This document shows, piece after piece, positions 1-8,182 of a DNA stretch of 64,000 nucleotides (positions are counted from its first letter, which is position 1; each line of letters begins with the position of its first letter). The DNA is taken from the NCBI RefSeq assembly GCF_020782245.1, contig NZ_JAJGNP010000002.1, forward strand, positions 248,001 through 312,000, in the 5' to 3' direction. Both the position numbers and the translations under genes were made by a program. Below the pieces are notes generated by a model. The model made no database searches. It was not told the origin of the DNA and was given only the letters and a program-made list of their open reading frames with translations. The stretch comes from Sphingobium soli. GTDB lineage: Bacteria; Pseudomonadota; Alphaproteobacteria; Sphingomonadales; Sphingomonadaceae.

Positions 1-1
1 G

Positions 2-604
2 AGCGCCGTCATCTTCTGCAACCGCAAGACGACCGTGCGCGAACTCAACAAGAGCCTGCAACGCGACGGATACAAGTCTGGCGAAATCCATGGCGACATC
101 GATCAGGCGTCGCGTATCGCCGAGTTGGAGCGGTTCCGCGATGGCACGGTCAATATTCTGGTCGCATCGGACGTCGCAGCACGGGGCCTTGACATCAAGG
201 GCGTGAGCCATGTGTTCAATTTCGATGCGCCCTGGCATCCGGACGATTATGTCCACCGCATCGGTCGCACCGGCCGCGCGGGCGCCAAGGGGGTGGCCTA
301 TACGTTCGTCACCAAGGACGACGCCGAAGCGATCGACAATATTCAAAAGCTGATCGGCACGAAGATCGACTATGCCGACTTTGCCGGCGAGACGAAGGAC
401 GCGGAACCCAAGGCTGAGGCCAAGCCGGCCCCAACCAGGGCGCGTCGGGCCGAACGTCTGGACGAACAGCGGAAGGATCAACGCCGCGAAGAGCGCAAAG
501 TGCCCGCGAGCGGCCCGCGCCAGTCCAAGATGCCCGAAGATGGCCCGGACGAGGGTTGGAACGGCCCGGTTCCCGAATTCCTTTCGGTCGGGTTTGACCA
601 TTGA
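2..604 (+). CDS. DEAD-box ATP-dependent RNA helicase, C-terminal part (5' end outside window)
   Basis: The gene enters from the left edge already in frame from base 2, so the N-terminal DEAD domain with Walker A and B is not visible. What remains is the second RecA-like helicase domain, with the canonical sequences SDVAARGLD (motif V) and HRIGRTGRAG (motif VI). After it comes a charged, Arg/Lys/Glu-rich tail of about 80 residues, typical of RhlE/DeaD-type helicases, which uses the tail to hold RNA. By family the protein unwinds short RNA duplexes in ribosome assembly or mRNA decay. RhlE is my closest guess, but the N-terminus is needed to separate RhlE from DeaD/CsdA, so no symbol is given. 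Confidence 0.93.
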   Translation, partial: SAVIFCNRKTTVRELNKSLQRDGYKSGEIHGDIDQASRIAELERFRDGTVNILVASDVAARGLDIKGVSHVFNFDAPWHPDDYVHRIGRTGRAGAKGVAYTFVTKDDAEAIDNIQKLIGTKIDYADFAGETKDAEPKAEAKPAPTRARRAERLDEQRKDQRREERKVPASGPRQSKMPEDGPDEGWNGPVPEFLSVGFDH

Positions 605-716
605 TCGTTGCGTAAAGCCGGCCGAACAGTAGTATTTCCGTCATATTCGGTGCGGACTTGTAATAATATGGCGCTATGGATTCGCTCCCAAGGACAGAGT
701 TTCCGGGGACCGTATC

Positions 717-1592
717 ATGAACGCCATCACGCGCTTGCCCTTCCTTGGCGATCTGGAACAGGGGGCCGACGATCCATTCCACATCCCTGAACGGGAAGGG
801 GAACGCCGCCGTTATCGCACCATCTGGATTTCCGATATCCACTTGGGCACGCGAGGCTGTAATGCGACGATGCTGATCGACTTCCTCGACAGCGTCGACA
901 GCGAAACCATCTACCTGGTCGGCGATATCATCGACGGCTGGCGCCTCAAGAAGCGCTTTTATTGGCCGCAGGCGCATAATGACGTGGTCTGGCGCATTAT
1001 GAAGCGCGCCAAGCGCGGTACGCGCGTCGTCTATATTCCCGGCAATCACGATGAAATGTTCCGTCAGTTTACGGGGATGAATTTCGGCGGCGTGGAAATC
1101 CGGCGCAAGGCGATCCACGTCACCGCTGATGGCCGCAAGCTGCTGGTGCTGCACGGCGATGAATTCGACACAATAATGCTGGCGCATCGCTGGCTCGCCT
1201 TCGTCGGGGACGCGGCCTATACCTTGATGATGCGGCTGAATGTCGTGGTGAACGCAGTGCGGCAGCGCATGGGGCTTCCCTACTGGTCGCTCAGCAAGAT
1301 GGCCAAGCACAAGGTCAAGAATGCCGTCGAATTCATTTCCAAGTTCGAGGACGTCGTCGCGCACGAAGCAGCGACCCGCGGGGTGGATGGTGTGGTGTGC
1401 GGACATATCCACAACGCCGAAATGCGCGAGATTGCTGGCGTGGAATATTATAACGACGGCGATTGGGTCGAAGGCTGCACCGCGCTTGTCGAGCATTTTG
1501 ACGGTCGAATGGAAGTGTTGCACTGGGCGGACGAGATTGCCGCCCGAACCGCCAAGGAGGTGGGGCGCCATTCCTCCCGGCTTGCCGCTTGA
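717..1592 (+). CDS. LpxH-like calcineurin-type metallophosphatase
   Basis: A 291-residue binuclear-metal phosphoesterase. The metal-ligand motifs appear in order: SDIHLG (Asp40, His42), GDIIDGW near residue 70, GNHDEM near 115, HGDEFD near 145 and GHIHN near 225. This is the LpxH/UDP-2,3-diacylglucosamine diphosphatase superfamily. A conserved-looking extension of about 35 residues precedes the first motif. In alphaproteobacteria the lipid A step is normally done by the unrelated LpxI, so the LpxH label describes fold more than proven role. The stop codon overlaps the region of the following glycosyltransferase start, which indicates translational coupling and suggests that both act on one envelope glycolipid. 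Confidence 0.85.
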   Translation: MNAITRLPFLGDLEQGADDPFHIPEREGERRRYRTIWISDIHLGTRGCNATMLIDFLDSVDSETIYLVGDIIDGWRLKKRFYWPQAHNDVVWRIMKRAKRGTRVVYIPGNHDEMFRQFTGMNFGGVEIRRKAIHVTADGRKLLVLHGDEFDTIMLAHRWLAFVGDAAYTLMMRLNVVVNAVRQRMGLPYWSLSKMAKHKVKNAVEFISKFEDVVAHEAATRGVDGVVCGHIHNAEMREIAGVEYYNDGDWVEGCTALVEHFDGRMEVLHWADEIAARTAKEVGRHSSRLAA

Positions 1593-1603
1593 CGGAGGAG
1601 CCG

Positions 1604-2632
1604 GTGCGGATCGCGATCGTCACGGATGCCTGGTCACCGCAAGTCAACGGCGTCGTGCGGACGCTTCAGACGATTGAGGGCGAACTGACGCGGATGGGGC
1701 ATCCGGTCAAGGTGATCTCGCCTGACCTCTACGGCTCGATCCCGTGCCCGACCTATCCGGAGATTCGTCTGGCTCTGGTGCGCTCGGGCGTCGTCGGCCA
1801 GGATATCGCTGCGTTCCGCCCCGATGCGGTACATCTGGCGACCGAAGGCCCGTTGTGCGTGGCTGCGCGCCGTTGGTGCCTGCGCAGCGGCGTGCCCTTC
1901 ACGACTGCCTATCATACGCATTTTCCCGATTATGTGTCGCAGCGCACGGGGCTGCCGGCAGCCTGGTTCTGGCGTTACATTCGCTGGTTTCACGGCCCCG
2001 CGCAGGCGGTCCTGGTATCGACGCGATCGGTCCGCGAGCAATTGCGTGCTCATGGCATCGCCAATGTGCGGCCATGGGGCAGGGGCGTCGACCTGACCGC
2101 CTTCACGCCGGACGCTGCGCCACTGGCGCAATTCGCTGATTTGCCACGGCCGATCATGCTCTATGTCGGTCGGGTCGCGGTGGAAAAGAATCTCGAGGCT
2201 TTCCTCGCCGCCGACCATCCGGGCACCAAGGTCGTGGTCGGCGACGGTCCCGCGCGCGCCGCCTTGGAACGAGCCTGGCCTCAAGCGCGCTTTCTGGGGT
2301 CCCTGTTCGGCGCGGATCTGGCGAGTGCTTATGGCGGCGCGGACGTGTTCGTCTTCCCCAGCCGTACCGACACATTCGGCCTGGTAATGATAGAAGCGCT
2401 GGCTTGCGGAACGCCCGTGGCGGCTTTTCCCGTGACAGGGCCTGTCGACATCGTAACGCCGGAAACCGGCGCCCTGTCAGACGATCTGAGCGAGGCCATC
2501 GCTGGTGCCTTGCAGCGGGATCGGGCGGCGTGTGCGGCCTATGGGCGCAGTTTCAGCTGGGATCGCAGTGCCCGCGAGTTTCTCTCAGGGCTCCACGCGA
2601 TCGACCCGGACGTCATCGAAAGCGCCGCCTGA
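1604..2632 (+). CDS. GT4-family glycosyltransferase (mannosyltransferase-like)
   Basis: GT-B fold glycosyltransferase of family GT4. The N-terminus RIAIVTDAWSPQVNGVVRT is the hallmark of the MgtA/PimB-like, GDP-mannose-dependent alpha-mannosyltransferase branch. The C-terminal nucleotide-sugar signature is EALACGTPVAAF with FVFPSRTDTFG before it. I chose GTG at 1604 because family members start at this point and GGAGGAG lies just upstream at 1594-1600. An in-frame TTG at 1589 would overlap the phosphatase stop (TTGA) and is the alternative. It is co-transcribed with the LpxH-like phosphatase and is followed by a strong terminator. Sugar donor and acceptor cannot be read from sequence; an envelope lipid acceptor is an inference from the neighbour. 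Confidence 0.85.
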   Translation: MRIAIVTDAWSPQVNGVVRTLQTIEGELTRMGHPVKVISPDLYGSIPCPTYPEIRLALVRSGVVGQDIAAFRPDAVHLATEGPLCVAARRWCLRSGVPFTTAYHTHFPDYVSQRTGLPAAWFWRYIRWFHGPAQAVLVSTRSVREQLRAHGIANVRPWGRGVDLTAFTPDAAPLAQFADLPRPIMLYVGRVAVEKNLEAFLAADHPGTKVVVGDGPARAALERAWPQARFLGSLFGADLASAYGGADVFVFPSRTDTFGLVMIEALACGTPVAAFPVTGPVDIVTPETGALSDDLSEAIAGALQRDRAACAAYGRSFSWDRSAREFLSGLHAIDPDVIESAA

Positions 2633-2693
2633 CGCATCGCATGCCGGATTATCTTGCCGGAACCGGCGGGATGGACTATCCCTGCTCTGTCGT

Positions 2694-2727
2694 GGCCGCC
2701 CTGCTTGGGCGGCCCTTATCGTTTTTA
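2694..2727 (+). terminator. Rho-independent terminator after the glycosyltransferase
   Basis: GGCCGCCC (2694-2701), loop TGCTT, GGGCGGCC (2707-2714): an 8-bp GC-only stem followed by a T-rich tract ending in TTTTT. It ends only about 18 nt before the trcR start codon, so it could also act as an attenuator for trcR. Confidence 0.75.
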
Positions 2728-2744
2728 CGTGCCGGAGAAGTCCC

Positions 2745-3443
2745 GTGTCCCAGCCTCTCATGCCCCATGCGACCGCCAGCTGGCTGGTCGACAATACCGC
2801 GCTGAGCTTTGACCAGATCGCGGAATTTTGCGGGCTGCATATCCTTGAAGTGCAGGCGATCGCCGATGACACCGCCAGCATCAAATATACCGGGCGCGAT
2901 CCCGTCCGCGCGCACGAAATCACCATGGACGAAATCCATAAGGGTGAAGCGAACCCGGACTATAAGCTCAAGATGCTGAAAGGGCCCGAACCCGTGCGCC
3001 GGACCAAGGGGCCGCGCTATACGCCGGTCAGCAAGCGGCAGGACAAGCCCGACGGCATCGCATGGATTTTGCGCAACCATCCCGAAATTTCGGATGGCGC
3101 GATCGGCAAGCTGATCGGCACGACCCGCACCACCATTGCCGCCATCCGCGACCGGACCCATTGGAACATCAGCAACATTACGCCGAAGGATCCAGTGACG
3201 CTGGGTCTGTGTTCGCAGCGCGAACTGGATGCGCTGGTGGTGCGGGCGGCGAAGAAGGCTGGTATCGAGGCGCCGACCGATTCGCGCCTGGACGGCGACC
3301 GCGAGGCGCTGATCGAGGAACTGCGGCGCGAGCGAGAAGATGCCGTGCGTCGTGCCGAAGATGCCCTCAAGAGCGAGTCCGGCTTCATTTCCAGCGCCGC
3401 GACGATCATCGATCCTTTCAGCAGCAACAAGGGCGAGGTCTGA
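2745..3443 (+). CDS. trcR: TrcR family cell-cycle transcriptional regulator (DUF1013)
   Basis: A 232-residue member of the DUF1013/TrcR family, found almost only in alphaproteobacteria, where it is described as a cell-cycle transcriptional regulator. The N-terminal half carries an HTH-like segment (SFDQIAEFCGLHILEVQAIA). A second HTH-like stretch (AIGKLIGTTRTTIAAIRDR) follows near residue 120, and the C-terminus has a charged coiled-coil segment (EELRREREDAVRRAEDALK). The GTG start at 2745 is chosen for the GGAGAAG at 2734-2740; ATG 2760 is an alternative. Reading upstream into the glycosyltransferase is a frame artefact. It is bracketed by two terminators, so it appears to be transcribed alone. 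Confidence 0.85.
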   Translation: MSQPLMPHATASWLVDNTALSFDQIAEFCGLHILEVQAIADDTASIKYTGRDPVRAHEITMDEIHKGEANPDYKLKMLKGPEPVRRTKGPRYTPVSKRQDKPDGIAWILRNHPEISDGAIGKLIGTTRTTIAAIRDRTHWNISNITPKDPVTLGLCSQRELDALVVRAAKKAGIEAPTDSRLDGDREALIEELRREREDAVRRAEDALKSESGFISSAATIIDPFSSNKGEV

Positions 3444-3497
3444 TGCCGTAGCGTCAGCGGCTCTCATGGGGCTGGCGCTGGAAATCAGACGTTTCTC

Positions 3498-3531
3498 AAG
3501 GGCTGCTTCCGCACGGGACGCAGCCCTTTTT
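3498..3531 (+). terminator. Rho-independent terminator after trcR
   Basis: AAGGGCTGC (3498-3506) pairs with GCAGCCCTT (3520-3528) around a 13-nt loop. The T run at 3527-3531 overlaps and extends the stem. Position and form fit a terminator of trcR. Confidence 0.8.
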
Positions 3532-3580
3532 CATTGGTTGACGCTTGCGTAAAGCGCGGGCGCGCCATACACTCCAGGGC

Positions 3581-5287
3581 ATGGAGAGCATCGAAAAGAT
3601 CCTGAAGGACAAGTATCGCCATCCCGCGCAGTGGGATCAGACCTTTCCGCCGATGTCGATGGGGCAGATGGTGACGGACAGCGCGCTGGCGCATCCCACC
3701 GCCCATATGGTCGATTTCATGGGGCGCAAATTCAGCTATGGCGAAATGTACGACCAGATCCGCCGCGTGGCCTGTGGGCTACAGGCCATGGGCGTGCAGA
3801 AGGGCGATCGGGTCGGCCTTTATCTGCCCAACACCCCCCATTATGTCGCGGCCTATTATGGCGCGCTGATGGCGGGCGCCATCGTCGTCAATTTCTCCCC
3901 CCTCTATACCGCCGCCGAACTGGAGCATCAGGTCGAAGACAGCGGCACGAAAATCCTCTTTACCCTGTCTGCCAAGGCGTTGCTGCCAACCGCGATGGAG
4001 GTGCTGGAACATAGCACGCTCGAAACGCTGATCGTGGGATCGGTGGCCGAGATGCTGCCGCCGGTCAAATCCTTGCTGTTTCGCTGGTTCAAGGCCAGCG
4101 AAAGCGTGGCGATCCCCGATGATCCGCGGATCATCCGCTATGACCGGTTCATGACCAACAAGGGCGATTGCGCGGTCGCCCAGATCGATCCCGTCAACGA
4201 CGTCGCCCTGCTGCAATATACCGGCGGTACGACCGGCACGCCCAAGGGCGCGATGCTGACGCACCAGAATCTGACAGCCAATGCGCGTCAGGCACAGGCG
4301 ATCGACCCGCACCAGCATGAACCCGATCGCATCATCGCGGTCCTGCCGTTTTTCCATGTGTTTGCTAACACCTGCACGCTCAACCGCACGGTGGTGAATG
4401 GCGGCGAAATGGTGATGTTGCCCCGCTTTGACGCGGCGCAGGTGCTGGCCGCCGTTCAGCGCGTTAAGGCAACGTCCCTGCCGGGCGTGCCGACGATGTT
4501 TCAGGCGCTGCTGGATCATCCCGCGATCCGCAATATCGATTTCTCGTCACTGCGCGCCTGTATTTCGGGCGGTGCGCCGCTGCCTCTGGAGCTCAAGCAG
4601 AAATTCGAGGCCGCGACTGGCGCGCATCTGATCGAAGGCTATGGGCTGACCGAAACCAGCCCGATCGTCTGCACCAACCCTTATGAGGGGCTCAACAAGA
4701 GCGGTACGGTGGGGCAGCCTGTTCCCGCAACCCGCGTGAAGCTGGTGGATCGCGAAGATCCCACGCGGCCGCCACCCGAAGGCGAGCCGGGCGAACTTCT
4801 GTTCGCGGGGCCGCAGATCATGAAGGGCTATTGGAACCGTCCGGACGCTGACGCGAAGGTCTTTGTCGGGGAATATATCCGCACGGGCGATGTCGGCATC
4901 ATTGACGAAGATGGCTATGTGAAGATCGTCGACCGGTTGAAGGACATGATCGCTGTCGGCGGGTTCAAGGTGTTCCCCAGCCAGGTCGAATCCGTGCTCT
5001 ACCATCATCCTGCGGTGAAGGAGGCGCTGGTGATCGGCGTTCCTGACCATTATCGCGGCGAGCAGCCCAAGGCGTTCGTGACCCTGAACGATGGGCATGA
5101 GATTGACGGTCCTGCGCTCAAGGATTGGGTGAACCCACAACTGGGCAAGCATGAGCGTGTCTGCGATGTTGAGGTCCGCTTGAACCTTCCCAAGACCCTG
5201 GTCGGCAAGCTGTCGCGCAAGGAACTGGTGGCCGAGGAGCGGGCAAAGGCGCAGGCCGCCGCGCTGGAGGCTGGAACCACGGCCTGA
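3581..5287 (+). CDS. fadD: Long-chain fatty acid--CoA ligase (AMP-forming)
   Basis: A 568-residue ANL-superfamily enzyme that activates a carboxylic acid via acyl-AMP and then transfers it to CoA. The AMP-binding signature YTGGTTGTPKGA lies near residue 215. The motif YGLTETSP near 350 and the TGDVG plus DRLKDMIAVGGFKV hinge near 440-470 are intact, as is the catalytic lysine region PKTLVGKLSRKEL at the C-terminus. Length and motif set match FadD/PimA-type ligases acting on medium to long chains or dicarboxylates. The ATG at 3581 is used; an upstream in-frame TTG is ignored because family N-termini align with MESIEKILKDKY. It stands alone between trcR and msrA. Substrate range is not decided by sequence. 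Confidence 0.88.
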   Translation: MESIEKILKDKYRHPAQWDQTFPPMSMGQMVTDSALAHPTAHMVDFMGRKFSYGEMYDQIRRVACGLQAMGVQKGDRVGLYLPNTPHYVAAYYGALMAGAIVVNFSPLYTAAELEHQVEDSGTKILFTLSAKALLPTAMEVLEHSTLETLIVGSVAEMLPPVKSLLFRWFKASESVAIPDDPRIIRYDRFMTNKGDCAVAQIDPVNDVALLQYTGGTTGTPKGAMLTHQNLTANARQAQAIDPHQHEPDRIIAVLPFFHVFANTCTLNRTVVNGGEMVMLPRFDAAQVLAAVQRVKATSLPGVPTMFQALLDHPAIRNIDFSSLRACISGGAPLPLELKQKFEAATGAHLIEGYGLTETSPIVCTNPYEGLNKSGTVGQPVPATRVKLVDREDPTRPPPEGEPGELLFAGPQIMKGYWNRPDADAKVFVGEYIRTGDVGIIDEDGYVKIVDRLKDMIAVGGFKVFPSQVESVLYHHPAVKEALVIGVPDHYRGEQPKAFVTLNDGHEIDGPALKDWVNPQLGKHERVCDVEVRLNLPKTLVGKLSRKELVAEERAKAQAAALEAGTTA

Positions 5288-5331
5288 TCCTTCCTATCTG
5301 ATTGCCTCATAGAGATTTGAGGAATGACGAA

Positions 5332-5865
5332 ATGGCGGAAGAAGTCGCAACGCTGGCCGGCGGATGCTTTTGGTGCACCGAAGCGGTGTACCAGAATTTG
5401 AAAGGCGTGAAGACGGTCGAAAGCGGCTATATCGGCGGCACGATGCCCAATCCGACTTATGAGCAGGTTTGTTCGGGCAACACGGGTCATGCCGAAGCCA
5501 TCCGCATCACCTTCGATCCCGACGTCATTTCCTATGGCGATTTGCTCGACATCTTTTTCGCCACCCATGATCCCACGACGCTCAACCGTCAGGGCAATGA
5601 CATCGGCACGCAATATCGGTCGGCGATCTTTCCGCATTCCGCCGAACAGGAGCAGGAAGCACGCGCCGGTATCGAGCGGGCGCAGGCAGATCAGTCCGCA
5701 CCGGTCGTGACGGCCATAGAGCCGCAGGCGCCTTGGTATCCCGCCGAAGACTATCATCAGAAATATTGGGATAGGGTCGGGGACCAGAATCCTTATTGCA
5801 TGGCGGTCATCCCGCCCAAGCTGGCCAAGTTGCGCAAAGGATTTGGGGAGCGTCTGGACGGCTGA
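5332..5865 (+). CDS. msrA: Peptide-methionine (S)-S-oxide reductase
   Basis: MsrA, 177 residues, reduces the S epimer of methionine sulfoxide in proteins and free methionine using thioredoxin. The active-site motif [11 protein letters not shown] sits at residues 10-20, with the catalytic Cys first and a second Cys as in the GCFWC consensus. The central segments GYIGG and [16 protein letters not shown] and the C-terminal YHQKYWD are family hallmarks. The start at 5332 is preceded by GAGGA at a normal distance. A free-Met-R-SO reductase (msrC type) is encoded near 42.5 kb, so the cell covers both stereoisomers. Confidence 0.95.
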   Translation: MAEEVATLAGGCFWCTEAVYQNLKGVKTVESGYIGGTMPNPTYEQVCSGNTGHAEAIRITFDPDVISYGDLLDIFFATHDPTTLNRQGNDIGTQYRSAIFPHSAEQEQEARAGIERAQADQSAPVVTAIEPQAPWYPAEDYHQKYWDRVGDQNPYCMAVIPPKLAKLRKGFGERLDG

Positions 5866-5988
5866 TCGTTCGCTTATTTGCTGTGTGTATATTCTGTCGT
5901 GACGACGGCGCCGCCCTTCCGGTGGCGTCTGTCGGGCATATCCTCTATGGACGACAGGCGCGCATCAGCAACTGGCGGGGACGGAACG

Positions 5989-6252
5989 ATGAACAAGGCA
6001 ATGATATTGGCGGGGCCATTGCTGCTACTGGGACTGACCGGATGCGTCCGCACGGTGGCCAGCGTCGTTACCGCGCCAGTCAGGGCGGGCTCGCAGGTTG
6101 CCGACTGGGCAACCACTAGCCAGGATGAGGCGGACCGCAATTATGGCCGCAAGATGCGCGAGAAGGAAGCGCGCGAAGGCCGGGAGGCGAAAAAGGCCGA
6201 AAAGGCGCGTCGCAAACAATGTCGCAAGGCGGGCTATGAACGCTGCGACTGA
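5989..6252 (+). CDS. Small lipoprotein with a basic/acidic helical tail
   Basis: An 87-residue protein with a lipoprotein signal: MNKAMILAGPLLLLGLTGC, with lipobox LTGC. After the lipidated Cys comes a short linker and then a strongly charged Lys/Arg/Glu/Ala helix (about residues 45-80) ending in a Cys-containing tail (QCRKAGYERCD). No enzyme domain is visible. The start is set at the ATG directly before the signal peptide, behind a GGGG-ACGGA stretch. It converges with the tRNA-modification gene on the other strand. Similar short charged lipoproteins are common in sphingomonads; function unknown. Confidence 0.7.
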   Translation: MNKAMILAGPLLLLGLTGCVRTVASVVTAPVRAGSQVADWATTSQDEADRNYGRKMREKEAREGREAKKAEKARRKQCRKAGYERCD

Positions 6253-6276
6253 CGCGGCGCGCTGATCGCAGGTCGA

Positions 6277-7242
6277 TTATGCCGCCGCGCGTTTCAGCCG
6301 ATCATTGATCGCCACGCCAATGCCTTCCGGGGGGATCGGTGCCACGGCGATCCGTGCAGCGGTGCTCGCGTCGGCGATATGTAATGCCGCAAACAAGTTC
6401 GCGCCCGCTTCGCGCAGATTGGCTTCGGGGCTGAGGTTGATGTGGCACGGCATCAGGCCAAATCCGATCAGATATTCGTCCGCCTCCGCCCGAAGGGCTT
6501 CCAGGCGGACGGCCTTGGCGGGCGCATAATGGCTTTCCAACTGGCCAGGCGCTTCGATTGCAGCATCCGCCAGTCCGACGACGACGGGAAGTCCGGTGGC
6601 CTTGCCCAGCATCGCGGCCGTGACGGGGCCGGGTCGCAATAATCGTATCCGGTCCGTTTCCGGGGCGGCGATGGTCGATTCCAGCCCCTCGCTGGTCGGC
6701 CCTTCGTCCAGCACCATGCGCACCTTGCCATTCAGGCTGGCCAGCACATGCTCGGCGCGCGTCGGGCTGATCGATCCGCTGCGATTGGCCGAAGGTGCGG
6801 CCAGGGGGCGGCCGCTTTCGCGGATCAGCGCACGCATCGCGGGATGGGCCGGCAGGCGCAACGCGACGGTCGGCAATCCGGCCGTCACCAGATGCGACAG
6901 CCCGCTATCTGCCCGTACCGGCAGCACCATGGTCAGCGGCCCAGGCCAGAATTGCGCGGCCAGCGTTTCCGCCGTGGTCGACAAATGAGCCAGTGAGCGC
7001 GCCATGTCCATATGCGCGACATGCACGATCAGCGGATTGAAACTCGGCCGGCCTTTGGCGCTGTAGATTGCGGCCACGGCGTTATTGTCGGTCGCGTCAG
7101 CCGCCAAGCCATATACTGTCTCGGTCGGCACCGCGACCGGCTCGCCCGCGCGGATCAACAGCGCCGCTTCCCTGAGCGATTCAGCGCCATAGCGGCAGGA
7201 TCGTGTGGAATAGACTGGATTTGCGATGGTCACGGCCCCCAC
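6277..7242 (-). CDS. L-threonylcarbamoyladenylate synthase (Sua5/YwlC type)
   Basis: A 321-residue enzyme making threonylcarbamoyl-AMP from Thr, bicarbonate and ATP, the first step of t6A37 formation in ANN-decoding tRNAs. The YrdC domain is clear: PVAVPTETVYGLAADAT near the N-terminus, KGRPSFNPL, and the SANRSG nucleotide-binding motif. The extra C-terminal Sua5 domain (about residues 220-321) makes this the long Sua5/YwlC version rather than short TsaC. The start is GTG at 7242; a second GTG three codons on is possible. It is divergent from the DUF815 gene. Confidence 0.93.
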   Translation of the reverse strand: MGAVTIANPVYSTRSCRYGAESLREAALLIRAGEPVAVPTETVYGLAADATDNNAVAAIYSAKGRPSFNPLIVHVAHMDMARSLAHLSTTAETLAAQFWPGPLTMVLPVRADSGLSHLVTAGLPTVALRLPAHPAMRALIRESGRPLAAPSANRSGSISPTRAEHVLASLNGKVRMVLDEGPTSEGLESTIAAPETDRIRLLRPGPVTAAMLGKATGLPVVVGLADAAIEAPGQLESHYAPAKAVRLEALRAEADEYLIGFGLMPCHINLSPEANLREAGANLFAALHIADASTAARIAVAPIPPEGIGVAINDRLKRAAA

Positions 7243-7347
7243 GCTATAGACCCCTGAATGACCGAGTAAAAGGCCATTGCGTCAGCACAATGACATGGGG
7301 CACCACATCGCTTTCCCTTCACTATGGAAATGATCTAAGGCCGCCCG

Positions 7348-8166
7348 ATGAACGACGCTCTTTTAACCCGCATTGCTGAAGCACTGGAGCGACTGGCGCC
7401 GCCGACGGCCTCTTGCGCCGATCTGGCCGCCGCGCCGGCCTATATCTGGGATGGGCATGCCGTCCATCCGGTTCAGGATTTCGCACCTGTCGATTATGAT
7501 CTGCTGACAGGGATCGATGCGCAGAAGGAAGCGCTCCTGGCCAACAGCGCTCGCCTGGCGGACGGCTATGCCGCGCATGACGTGCTGCTGTGGGGCGCGC
7601 GCGGCACGGGCAAGTCTGCGGCAGTGGCCGCCGTCGTCGGGAAGTTGCAGCAGGGCGGTCGGGATATCGCGCTGATACAATGCGCCATTGACCAGCTGGC
7701 CAGCCTGCCGTCGCTGTTCGCAATGCTGCGGGGCAGCGACCGTCCCTTCGTGCTGTTCCTTGATGACCTGGGTTTTGACGAGCAGGGCGCTGGCGACGCC
7801 CGCGCCCTGCGGTCGCTGCTGCAGGGCGGCACAGCGGCGCGTCCGGCCAATGTGCGACTTTACGTTACGTCTAATCGCCGTCACATCGTGCCGCGCCACC
7901 TGACCGAGCAGGATGATCCGATCAATCCGCGCGATGTGATCGATGACAAGATGGCGCTGTCGGATCGCTTCGGCCTCAGTCTCGGCTTTCACGCAATCGA
8001 TCAGGACGCTTATGTCGCGATCGTCAACGGCTATGCGCAAACGCTAGGGCTGACCGTCGACCGGCTGGAGGCCATTCAATGGGCGACCCAGCGCGGCAGT
8101 CGGTCGGGCCGCGTCGCCTGGCAATATGTGGTCGAACTGGCGGGGCGGAACGGACTGGCGATCTGA
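7348..8166 (+). CDS. DUF815 AAA+-like ATPase
   Basis: A 272-residue DUF815 protein: a P-loop ATPase with Walker A GARGTGKS near residue 90 and Walker B FVLFLDDLGFD near 135. A sensor-like TSNRRHIVPRHL follows. The N-terminal 60 residues are variable and contain the family-typical DYDLLTGIDAQKEAL leading into the nucleotide site. DUF815 proteins are widespread in proteobacteria and Gram-positives, and their cellular role is not settled. The start is ATG 7348, behind TAAGG. It has no operon partner: Sua5 is divergent and the next gene is convergent. Confidence 0.85.
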   Translation: MNDALLTRIAEALERLAPPTASCADLAAAPAYIWDGHAVHPVQDFAPVDYDLLTGIDAQKEALLANSARLADGYAAHDVLLWGARGTGKSAAVAAVVGKLQQGGRDIALIQCAIDQLASLPSLFAMLRGSDRPFVLFLDDLGFDEQGAGDARALRSLLQGGTAARPANVRLYVTSNRRHIVPRHLTEQDDPINPRDVIDDKMALSDRFGLSLGFHAIDQDAYVAIVNGYAQTLGLTVDRLEAIQWATQRGSRSGRVAWQYVVELAGRNGLAI

Positions 8167-8182
8167 TCGCCAGCCCGATTAC

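Noticed and set aside
309-1571. 420-codon minus-strand frame opposite the helicase end and the LpxH-like gene
   Set aside because: Shadow of two confidently identified plus-strand genes; no recognisable motif.
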